Notes under the pieces: model-generated
Databases searched by the model: none
What the model saw: only the letters and a program-made list of their open reading frames with translations
What the model was told of the DNA's origin: nothing
Position numbers and translations under genes: made by a program
Shown: positions 8,685-14,815 of the stretch, piece by piece
How positions within the stretch are numbered: position 1 is the first letter of the stretch
Layout of the letters: each line of letters begins with the position of its first letter
DNA from: Bernardetia sp. MNP-M8
Lineage (GTDB): Bacteria; Bacteroidota; Bacteroidia; Cytophagales; Bernardetiaceae
Direction of reading: 5' to 3'
NCBI RefSeq assembly: GCF_037126285.1
Contig: NZ_CP147012.1
Coordinates: 3,308,676-3,372,675 of the forward strand
Length of the DNA: 64,000 nt

Positions 8685-9716
8685 ATGGAGTCTTCGACAC
8701 TCAAAGAAAAAAAAGTTATCCAAACTAAACCACCACTAACAAAAATAAAAAAGAAAACCTCAAGTAGGTTTTCAAGAGGAAGGCGATTTGCCAAAAGTAA
8801 ATGGCGTATGCGTCTTGACCGTCTGTTTTTTAAATCAAATACTATAGAAGGAAAAGTATTCGACACAGCTCTTTTGGCTCTTATCGTACTCAGTTTGATT
8901 GTTGTGATGATGCAAAGTGTATCTGAAATAGACCAACAATACGGAACTTATCTCTTAGCTATTGAAATGAGTGTTACGACACTTTTTGCTATTGAATATT
9001 TACTTCGGGTAGCTACTTCGCACCGTCCTATGCGTTATATTCTTAGTTTTTATGGAATTATTGATTTATTAGCCTTTGTGCCTGCTGTTTTTTCTTGGAC
9101 ATTTGCAGGAAGTAATTTTTTCCTTCTTCTTCGTGTAACTCGTATTATTAGTATTTTTAAAGTATTGGATATGAACCAGTACACAGGAGAAGCACAAATT
9201 CTTAGTCAGGCTCTGCGTGCTAGTCGTCATAAAATAACCGTTTTTGTAATTTTTGTAGCTACTAATGTTGTATTGTTAGGCTTTATTATGTTTTTAGTAG
9301 AGGGAAGAGATAATCCAGGTTTTTCAAGTATTCCCAAAAGTATTTACTGGGCAATTGTAACCCTTACCACGGTAGGTTATGGAGATATTGCCCCCCAAAG
9401 CGCACTAGGAAGAGCAATTGCAGCCGTTGTCATGGTACTTGGTTATGGTGTACTTGCTGTTCCAACAGGAATTGTATCAGCCGAAATTGCTACCCAAGTA
9501 ACTCACAAATCTGATGAAGATGAATTTGGAGAAGAAGAAAGAGAGTTAAAAGAAGAACTAGAAAATGAAAAGCGAAAAACGCATTTAGCTCAAACTCAAA
9601 AAGAAAATGCTAAACAGGCATCTGAAAGTATAATTGAAGAATGTTCTCATTGTGGCGCAGAACATCATACAGAGTTGGCTAGTTTTTGTTATAAATGTGG
9701 AAACGAATTAATTTAA
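8685..9716 (+). CDS. Voltage-gated-type potassium channel with C-terminal zinc ribbon
   Basis: 343 residues. A basic N-terminus (about 1-50) precedes six membrane segments between residues 65 and 275. The fourth carries spaced arginines (LLLRVTRIISIFK), a reduced S4 voltage sensor. The selectivity filter TVGYGD is at residues 229-234, so it should conduct K+ as a tetramer in the inner membrane. After S6 comes an acidic, probably coiled-coil linker (about 280-315) and then two CxxC pairs (C320/C323 and C335/C338) that form a small zinc ribbon. Bacterial Kv channels of 250-300 residues usually end after S6 or carry a coiled coil or nucleotide-binding domain, so the ribbon is unusual. Monocistronic by position, with terminators on both sides. 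Confidence 0.88.
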   Translation: MESSTLKEKKVIQTKPPLTKIKKKTSSRFSRGRRFAKSKWRMRLDRLFFKSNTIEGKVFDTALLALIVLSLIVVMMQSVSEIDQQYGTYLLAIEMSVTTLFAIEYLLRVATSHRPMRYILSFYGIIDLLAFVPAVFSWTFAGSNFFLLLRVTRIISIFKVLDMNQYTGEAQILSQALRASRHKITVFVIFVATNVVLLGFIMFLVEGRDNPGFSSIPKSIYWAIVTLTTVGYGDIAPQSALGRAIAAVVMVLGYGVLAVPTGIVSAEIATQVTHKSDEDEFGEEERELKEELENEKRKTHLAQTQKENAKQASESIIEECSHCGAEHHTELASFCYKCGNELI

Positions 9717-10023
9717 GTTTCTATATTCATAAAAAATAAATTTTACAAGGCATTTTTCTATTTTGAAGAATGCTTTTTTGTTTGAAATGGATGGCATTTA
9801 AAATATGTTTTTGCTGTTTTTTTAGTAGATTGTAAACAGATAATTTATTTTTGACTACTCTTAATATAAGTTGGTTAGTATTCTATTTTAAGATTTTTTC
9901 AGTATCTATTATTTAAAGTAGTAAAATAAAAATCTAAAAATTCCGTATTTTTGAAATATTAGCGTAATAAAACAATAACACACACACTAATTAAATAACA
10001 CAAACCTATTAACCACCAAAACA
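9717..10023. other. 307-bp intergenic region before phhA
   Basis: Holds the channel-gene terminator (9748-9780) and a -7-like box (TATTTTTG, 9946-9953) without a recognisable TTTG at -33. An A/C-rich leader just before the ATG at 10024 is typical of Bacteroidota 5' UTRs. Confidence 0.5.
9748..9780 (+). terminator. Terminator after the channel gene
   Basis: GCATTTTTC (9750-9758) pairs with GAAGAATGC (9765-9773) with one T-G pair, six-base loop, followed by TTTTTT. Confidence 0.65.
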
Positions 10024-10782
10024 ATGACACAACAAGAACGTAGAGATAAACAACTTTCTCATCAACATTACGATAAATATACAGAAGAGAATCATCAAGT
10101 ATGGCAAATTTTGTATGAAAGACAAATAAAAGTATTACCCAATCGTGCTGATGAAGCTTATTTTGAAGGAATGGAAGCCATAGGTTTTGAGCCTAATAAA
10201 ATTCCTAATTTTGAAGAAGTAAATGAACATTTGAAAGCTATCACTGGGTGGAGTTTAGTGGTTGTTCCAGGTCTTATTGACAATGAGCCATTTTTTAACT
10301 ACCTCAAAAACAAACAATTTCCTGCTACTACTTGGCTTCGTACAATGGAAGAATTGGATTATTTGGAAGAACCAGACATGTTTCATGATGTTTTTGCTCA
10401 TGTTCCTATTCTAACAAATAAAAACTTTTGTCGTTTCTTAGAAGAACTTAGTCGAATGGCTCTCAAACATCTAGGAAATGCAGATTCTATTGAATTTATT
10501 TCACGTATTTATTGGTACACCGTAGAGTTTGGACTCATAAACAATAATGGTAGTTTAAAGATTTATGGAGCAGGTATTCTATCTTCGGCAGGAGAGTCTG
10601 TTTATTCTTTAGAAAGTGATATTCCAAAGAGAGTTCCATATAATGTAAATGAAATTTTGCATACTCCTTATATCAAAGATCGTTTTCAAGAAAAATATTT
10701 TGTTATTAATTCTTATAAAGAACTTTTTGATTCTCTTCCAGAAATTGAAGAAACATTAGATAATATGCTCGTTTCTAAATAA
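10024..10782 (+). CDS. phhA: Phenylalanine 4-monooxygenase
   Basis: 252 residues, the length of bacterial monomeric phenylalanine hydroxylases (no regulatory ACT domain). It converts phenylalanine to tyrosine with tetrahydrobiopterin (or a related pterin), O2 and non-heme iron in the cytoplasm. The iron ligands of the family are visible as H121 and H126 in FHDVFAHVP and E168 in YWYTVEFG; the conserved LIDNEPFF, ATTWLRTMEELDYLEEPD and GAGILSSAGE stretches are also present. It is 117 bp upstream of hpd on the same strand, consistent with a Phe/Tyr degradation unit. No pterin carbinolamine dehydratase gene is in the window. Confidence 0.95.
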   Translation: MTQQERRDKQLSHQHYDKYTEENHQVWQILYERQIKVLPNRADEAYFEGMEAIGFEPNKIPNFEEVNEHLKAITGWSLVVVPGLIDNEPFFNYLKNKQFPATTWLRTMEELDYLEEPDMFHDVFAHVPILTNKNFCRFLEELSRMALKHLGNADSIEFISRIYWYTVEFGLINNNGSLKIYGAGILSSAGESVYSLESDIPKRVPYNVNEILHTPYIKDRFQEKYFVINSYKELFDSLPEIEETLDNMLVSK

Positions 10783-10899
10783 CTATAAATTATTAATGTT
10801 GAATTATAAATGAATAAAAATTTTTATTAATTTGCCATTAAACCACTAAATCAATACAGGTGTCGGTGTTGCTATCGATGACTTTTAACACAAAAAATT

Positions 10900-11997
10900 A
10901 TGATACAAGAAGATATTTTGCCATTAAAAGGCACAGACCATATAGAATTTTATGTAGGAAATGCAAAACAAGCAGCCTATTATTATCAAGCAGCTTTTGG
11001 CTTTGAAGTAGTTGCCTATGCAGGACAAGAAACAGGCGTTCGTGACCGTTCATCTTATGTTTTGCAGCAAGGAAAAATCCGTTTTGTTCTTACTTCGCCA
11101 ATGACTAGCGACTCACCTATTGCAGAACACATCAGAAAACATGGCGATGGTGTAAAAGTATTAGCTCTTTGGGTAGATGATGCTGAAAAATCATATTATG
11201 ATACAATGAGTAGAGGTGCAAAATCAGCCTTAGAGCCTACTCGTTTATCAGACGAACATGGAGAAGTTGTTGTTTCAGGAATTCATACCTACGGAGAAAC
11301 AATTCATAAATTTGTAGAAAGAGGAAATTACAAAGGCGCATTTATGCCAGGTTACAAGCCTAAAAAATCATTTTTTAAGGTAAAATCAACAGGATTGAAA
11401 TTTATTGATCATTGTGTTGGAAATGTAGAGCTTGGAAAAATGAATGAATGGGTAGAGTTTTACGAGAAAGTAATGGGATTCAATCTACTCGTAACTTTCG
11501 ATGATAAAGATATTTCTACTGAATATACAGCTTTGATGTCAAAGGTAGTTTCAAATGGAAATGGCTATGTCAAATTTCCAATCAATGAGCCTGCTGATGG
11601 ACGTAAAAAGTCACAAATAGAAGAATATATTGAGTTTTATGAAGGTGCAGGAGTTCAGCATATTGCCATTGCAACAGACGATATTTTGGAAACTATTGAG
11701 GATTTGCGTAGCCGTGGAGTAGATTTCCTTTATGTTCCAGATAATTATTATGAAGACCTTGCAGAAAGAGTCGGTGATATTAAGGAAGATATGGAAGAAC
11801 TCAAAAAACTAAATATTTTAGTAGATAGAGATGATGAAGGTTATTTATTGCAAATCTTTACTAAACCAACAGGCGACCGTCCAACTGTTTTCTTTGAAAT
11901 TATTCAACGCCAAGGAGCAAAATCATTTGGAAAAGGAAATTTTAAAGCTCTTTTTGAAGCTATAGAAAGAGAACAAGAATTGAGAGGTAACTTGTAA
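10900..11997 (+). CDS. hpd: 4-hydroxyphenylpyruvate dioxygenase
   Basis: 365 residues, normal family length, with two vicinal-oxygen-chelate domains. It turns 4-hydroxyphenylpyruvate into homogentisate using Fe(II) and O2. The three iron ligands are H171 (FIDHCVGNV), H254 (GVQHIAIAT) and E333 (VFFEIIQRQG); the C-terminal GAKSFGKGNFKALFEAIE helix that closes the active site is intact. It follows phhA and together they take phenylalanine towards homogentisate; homogentisate dioxygenase is not in the window. A decayed copy of the last ~100 bp of this gene lies 2.16 kb downstream (see 14059-14155). A perfect terminator follows. Confidence 0.95.
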   Translation: MIQEDILPLKGTDHIEFYVGNAKQAAYYYQAAFGFEVVAYAGQETGVRDRSSYVLQQGKIRFVLTSPMTSDSPIAEHIRKHGDGVKVLALWVDDAEKSYYDTMSRGAKSALEPTRLSDEHGEVVVSGIHTYGETIHKFVERGNYKGAFMPGYKPKKSFFKVKSTGLKFIDHCVGNVELGKMNEWVEFYEKVMGFNLLVTFDDKDISTEYTALMSKVVSNGNGYVKFPINEPADGRKKSQIEEYIEFYEGAGVQHIAIATDDILETIEDLRSRGVDFLYVPDNYYEDLAERVGDIKEDMEELKKLNILVDRDDEGYLLQIFTKPTGDRPTVFFEIIQRQGAKSFGKGNFKALFEAIEREQELRGNL

Positions 11998-12025
11998 CTA
12001 TATGATGATTTTAACATTTTAATTG

Positions 12026-12060
12026 AAAAAGCCTATAATTCAAAATTATAGGCTTTTTTT
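12026..12060 (+). terminator. Strong terminator after hpd
   Basis: A 15-bp perfect stem, AAAAAGCCTATAATT with AATTATAGGCTTTTT, three-base loop, followed by more T. It separates the catabolic genes from the lanthipeptide locus. Confidence 0.9.
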
Positions 12061-12144
12061 GTACCATTTAAGTGTTTTTTTTGCTAAAAATTAAACTTTG
12101 ATGTTAGTATAGAGTAATGTTTTTTTGTATAAAGATAAAAAAAA

Positions 12145-12175
12145 TTTGCATTAACAAATAAAGATACTATATTTG
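12145..12175 (+). promoter_or_regulatory. Bacteroidota promoter of lanthipeptide precursors 1-2
   Basis: TTTG at 12145-12148, exactly 19 bp, then TATATTTG at 12168-12175: a perfect match to the Bacteroidota -33/-7 consensus. Transcription would start near 12181, leaving a leader of about 100 nt before the ATG at 12281. The same promoter recurs at 14290 with identical flanks (AATTTGCATT before, TATGGTACAATACT after). Confidence 0.85.
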
Positions 12176-12214
12176 TGTATTGATTATATGGTACAATACT
12201 GATGTAAGCATATA

Positions 12215-12280
12215 CAGGGAAATTCCGAAAATCCTTATTAATAAAGTAGGAAAACAACATCAATTTTATTTTTCAAAAAT
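12215..12280 (+). promoter_or_regulatory. Conserved 5' leader element, copy 1
   Basis: The leader contains ATTCCGAAAATCCTTA, then AAGTAGGAAAACAACATCAATTTTA split by a short AT stretch, ending at the start codon. The same block precedes precursors 2 (12449-12515) and 3 (14360-14424). Short complementary pieces (TTCC/GGAA, TCCT/AGGA) could pair in alternative ways, but the loops do not covary clearly, so a structured regulatory RNA is only a possibility; shared ancestry explains much of the identity. Confidence 0.55.
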
Positions 12281-12424
12281 ATGAAAACGAACAAAAAATT
12301 AAAACTTAGCACTAAAAAAATCACTATTTTGAGTAGTGAGCAGCAAACTCTGATAAAAGGAGGAAATATTGTAGAACAACCAACTGGAGGACACTCTCGT
12401 AAAGATTGTATCTTAACAAGATAA
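12281..12424 (+). CDS. Lanthipeptide precursor 1 (47 residues)
   Basis: A 47-residue peptide. Residues 1-28 are almost the same as in the two larger precursors: MKTNKKLKLSTKKITILSSE, then QQTLIKGG. This is the class I lanthipeptide leader of Bacteroidota: a KLKL segment for LanB docking and a double-glycine cleavage site. The core (about 29-47) has three Ser/Thr, one Cys (C43) and a GGHSRKDC stretch, so at most one thioether ring can form. It may be a minor product, a decaying paralogue or a regulator. Same promoter and leader as precursor 2, which begins 91 bp later. Confidence 0.75.
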   Translation: MKTNKKLKLSTKKITILSSEQQTLIKGGNIVEQPTGGHSRKDCILTR

Positions 12425-12448
12425 GTTTTTAAAGCATCTGATAAATAA

Positions 12449-12515
12449 AGGAGTATTCCGAAAATCCTTATAAATAGAGTAGGAAAACAACATCAATTTT
12501 ATTTCTTCATAAATT
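12449..12515 (+). promoter_or_regulatory. Conserved 5' leader element, copy 2
   Basis: GGAGTATTCCGAAAATCCTT followed by AGAGTAGGAAAACAACATCA and then the start codon of precursor 2. No TTTG/TAnnTTTG promoter accompanies this copy, so precursor 2 is probably read from the promoter at 12145; the leader would then be an internal spacer. Confidence 0.5.
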
Positions 12516-12743
12516 ATGAAAACGAACAAAAAATTAAAACTTAACACTAAAAAAGTAGTGATTTTGTCTAATGAGCAGCAAGATTCTGTACAAGGTGGAA
12601 CAAAAACAGATGTCTCAAAATTAGGATGTGGTAATGAAACTGCAGTTACTTGTATACAAACTAGAGACTGCCCATCTTTCGTATGCCCAACAGTACTATG
12701 CTACTCACAAGTTCCACCTCCACCTCCTTATTCGTGTGTATAA
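12516..12743 (+). CDS. Class I lanthipeptide precursor 2
   Basis: 75 residues. Leader 1-28 (MKTNKKLKLNTKKVVILSNE..., VQGG) then a 47-residue core with six Cys and about ten Ser/Thr, enough for several (methyl)lanthionine rings: motifs include KLGCGNETAVTC, TRDCPSFVC and PTVLC, then a run of five prolines (VPPPPPYSCV) just before the last Cys. The leader fits recognition by the LanB encoded at 14816 and removal after GG by a C39-type peptidase/transporter, which is not in the window. The target or activity of the mature peptide cannot be predicted. A strong terminator follows 34 bp after the stop. Confidence 0.88.
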   Translation: MKTNKKLKLNTKKVVILSNEQQDSVQGGTKTDVSKLGCGNETAVTCIQTRDCPSFVCPTVLCYSQVPPPPPYSCV

Positions 12744-12777
12744 TATTAGTTTAACTATTTTATCTTTTTAGCATTAT

Positions 12778-12810
12778 AAAACGGAACTTCAATAAAGTTC
12801 CGTTTTCTTT
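12778..12810 (+). terminator. Terminator between precursor 2 and lanC
   Basis: Perfect 12-bp stem AAAACGGAACTT / AAGTTCCGTTTT with a five-base loop, then CTTTT. Placed between precursor and modification gene, it would let precursor mRNA accumulate above lanC mRNA by partial read-through, as in many lantibiotic operons. The same stem follows precursor 3. Confidence 0.88.
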
Positions 12811-12828
12811 TACCTAACTATTTTACCT

Positions 12829-13947
12829 GTGTTATACTTATTTTCAGACTTGCAAGTTGACTTTTATAAACAGTTTAGTTACCTGACAAATTTAGGTAGT
12901 CTAAGCCTGATAGTGAATTTTGATAGTACAAAAACTGAAGAGCTATTAGCTAAGTTTTATGAACAAATAGAAGAAGTTCCTTATATCCAACCTAATATTT
13001 ATGGCTTATCTAGTTTAGGAATTTTGCTTAATTATCTAGCTAAAGTAGACGAAAATCGTTTCATAGAATACGAAGAAGAGTTTGTCGCAGATTTTTCTGA
13101 TGTAATTTTAGAAGCTAGTCAAGCTATGGCTGACAGATTGGAATATGATACCTTTACAGGTTTAGTATGTACACTTAATTTTTTCGTACTTACTAAGCAA
13201 ACAGAAAATGTTTTGAAAGTAATGGATATGCTTCAAAAAGTTGCTCAGGAACTTTATGAAAAAAATGAATTAAATAATTTAGGCATTTCTCATGGAGTAT
13301 CTGGAATTATTGCTGTAATGGCTAAAGCTCTGATTTTTTTAGAACAAAGAAAAATCTCAGAGGATAAGATTAAAAAATATAAAAATACTCTACAACTCAT
13401 TACAAATCATGTCATAAATCAAAAGGAAGCCATTGGAAAATTTTGTTTTGCTTCTATGATTGGAGGAACTAGTAGCCGTTTGGCTTGGTGTTATGGTGAC
13501 CTTTCTGTTTGTGTTGCGCTTACTTGGGCTGCATTAATCTTACCAAATAAGTCAGAAATTGATGAAGTAATCAAACAGACAATAAATAATGCTATTACTA
13601 TAAAAGATGACGATAGACTTTTTAATAAGAATGAAGAAACAAATGAATATGACTTAGCATTATGTCACGGAGTTTCTGGAGTATATTTAGTTTTTAAAAG
13701 GTTGTACGAATTTTATCCTAGTGAAGAGTTGGCAGAAGAGATTAAAAGGCTAAAAAAAGAATTAGATAAAGAAATGGAAAAAGGTGTGAAGAATATTACA
13801 TTTCCTGTATTAATAAATTTAGAGCCTCTAACTTTTAAGTGGAATAATCACTTGTTCTTTTTAGAAGGTTTATCTGGATTTTTAGCTGCTTATCATGATG
13901 ACGAGCTTGTAAAAGGCTGGGATGCTCCTCTTTTAACTGATTTTTAA
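12829..13947 (+). CDS. LanC-like lanthionine cyclase
   Basis: 372 residues from a GTG start; the frame is closed by a stop upstream at 12793, and no ATG is available, so the N-terminus is short (LanC proteins are usually about 400 or more). The enzyme adds Cys thiols to dehydrated Ser/Thr to make thioether rings. The zinc ligands are present: C221 in AWCYGDLSV and C279/H280 in ALCHGVSG; H155 in GISHGVSGI is the usual partner motif. The first family repeats are divergent (NLGSLSLIV and YDTFTGLV in place of GKAGIA and the HGA-type motifs). It lies 18 bp after a terminator. A remnant of a second copy of this gene lies at 14706-14791. It should act with the LanB at 14816 on the three precursors. 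Confidence 0.82.
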   Translation: MLYLFSDLQVDFYKQFSYLTNLGSLSLIVNFDSTKTEELLAKFYEQIEEVPYIQPNIYGLSSLGILLNYLAKVDENRFIEYEEEFVADFSDVILEASQAMADRLEYDTFTGLVCTLNFFVLTKQTENVLKVMDMLQKVAQELYEKNELNNLGISHGVSGIIAVMAKALIFLEQRKISEDKIKKYKNTLQLITNHVINQKEAIGKFCFASMIGGTSSRLAWCYGDLSVCVALTWAALILPNKSEIDEVIKQTINNAITIKDDDRLFNKNEETNEYDLALCHGVSGVYLVFKRLYEFYPSEELAEEIKRLKKELDKEMEKGVKNITFPVLINLEPLTFKWNNHLFFLEGLSGFLAAYHDDELVKGWDAPLLTDF

Positions 13948-14289
13948 ATTATATTTTGCTTGTTTATATGAAGTTGTTTTAAAATGAAAAAGTATTTTGG
14001 ATACCCTAGAATATAAAAAGTCATTTTGAGTAATTTCATTATAAATCGATTTTAAAGCTATTCAAAAAAAGAAAGCCAAATTATTTGTAAAAGAAAGTTT
14101 TAAAGCTCTTTTAGAAGTAATAGAAATAGAGTAAGAATTAAAAGTAAATCTATAATTATTTTGATAATTAAATTAAAAGAAACATAATATCATTATGAGT
14201 TTTTTATGCTTTTAGAATAAAATTTATGTGTTTTTACAGGTTTTGTTATGATTATGTCGTGATTTTTTTATGAAAAAATGAATAAAAAA
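13948..14289. other. Intergenic stretch carrying fossil hpd sequence
   Basis: 342 bp between lanC and the second lanthipeptide promoter. From 14059 to 14155 it is a degenerate copy of the hpd 3' end (separate entry). The part from about 13960 to 14050 should contain the duplication breakpoint, which I cannot place exactly. Confidence 0.6.
14059..14155 (+). pseudogene. Decayed copy of the hpd 3' end
   Basis: Aligned by hand without gaps at an offset of 2158 bp to 11901-11997, the last 97 bp of hpd including its stop codon; about 72 of 97 positions agree (for example TTTTAAAGCTCTTTT is shared). The frame is broken by an early stop. It marks the left side of an ancient tandem duplication that also copied the promoter, leader, precursor, terminator and lanC. 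Confidence 0.8.
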
Positions 14290-14320
14290 TTTGCATTGGT
14301 GGACAAAGCTACTATATTTG
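14290..14320 (+). promoter_or_regulatory. Bacteroidota promoter of lanthipeptide precursor 3
   Basis: TTTG at 14290-14293, 19 bp, TATATTTG at 14313-14320. The core elements and the downstream TATGGTACAATACT (14332-14345) are the same as for the promoter at 12145. Distance to the start codon is 135 bp against 136 bp in the first copy. Confidence 0.85.
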
Positions 14321-14359
14321 TGTTTCAAGTGTATGGTACAATACTAATACAAGAAAGCA

Positions 14360-14424
14360 CAGGAGTATTCCGAAAATCCTTAAAATAGAGTAGGAACACA
14401 ATGTCAATTTTACTTTTAAAAAAC
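14360..14424 (+). promoter_or_regulatory. Conserved 5' leader element, copy 3
   Basis: AGGAGTATTCCGAAAATCCT followed by AGAGTAGGAACACAATGTCA. The ATG at 14401 inside this block aligns with ACATCA in the other two copies, so it is a chance ATG in the leader rather than the start of precursor 3. Confidence 0.55.
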
Positions 14425-14628
14425 ATGAAAGCAAACAAAAAATTAAAACTCAATACTAAAAAAGTAGTCATTTTATCTAATGATCAGCAAAATGCTGTTC
14501 AAGGTGGAGGAGGTACTATGCCATCAATCCAAAATATATGTGTTTATACTGAATTGTGTGGTGCTTCAGTTAAAAATCCATGTATTCCTGCGACTGAATA
14601 TAATTCATGCCGTTGTCCAGAGATGTAA
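14425..14628 (+). CDS. Class I lanthipeptide precursor 3
   Basis: 67 residues from the ATG at 14425, chosen because MKANKKLKLNTKK aligns exactly with the starts of precursors 1 and 2; the in-frame ATG 24 bp upstream lies in the conserved leader. The leader ends at NAVQGG; the core, beginning GGTMPSIQNIC, has five Cys and about seven Ser/Thr, with C-terminal YNSCRCPEM. The core shows no similarity to that of precursor 2 apart from composition, so the product would be a different peptide made by the same enzymes. It is in the second half of the duplicated module, before its own terminator and 188 bp upstream of lanB. Confidence 0.87.
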   Translation: MKANKKLKLNTKKVVILSNDQQNAVQGGGGTMPSIQNICVYTELCGASVKNPCIPATEYNSCRCPEM

Positions 14629-14648
14629 TTCTTTGTGTTATTTTTTTT

Positions 14649-14685
14649 AAAACGGAACTTCATGGAAGTTCCGTTTTCTTTTTTA
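14649..14685 (+). terminator. Terminator after precursor 3
   Basis: AAAACGGAACTT / AAGTTCCGTTTT, five-base loop, followed by a T-rich run. Same stem as at 12778-12810, a further sign of module duplication. lanB downstream would be reached by read-through or from its own promoter. Confidence 0.88.
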
Positions 14686-14705
14686 TAATTATTCTATTTA
14701 TTTTT

Positions 14706-14791
14706 ATTACACTTATTGTCAGATTTACGCATTCATTTTTATCAAAAATTTAGCTTAGGGTCGTATTCTTTTAACTGATTTTTAAATTATA
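14706..14791 (+). pseudogene. Scar of a deleted second lanC
   Basis: 14706-14754 matches the start of lanC (12831-12879, offset 1875, roughly two thirds identical), and 14768-14791 is identical over 24 bp to the last codons and stop region of lanC at 13930-13953. About 1.05 kb of the gene is missing in between, with the junction near 14755-14765. A second lanC therefore stood here, directly before lanB, and was lost by internal deletion. Confidence 0.8.
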
Positions 14792-14815
14792 CTTTACTTA
14801 TTACTTATATAGCAA

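Noticed and set aside
8546-8866. 106-codon minus-strand open frame
   Set aside because: Its first half is antisense to the start of the K+ channel gene and the rest reads through the AT-rich intergenic region; no domain or signal is convincing.
12829-13947. lanC as a pseudogene
   Set aside because: The frame is open over 372 codons and the zinc ligands C221, C279 and H280 are kept, so I treat it as a functional but divergent gene.
14401-14424. ATG at 14401 as start of precursor 3
   Set aside because: It lies in the conserved untranslated leader; the other two copies have ACATCA there and the leader peptide aligns only from 14425.
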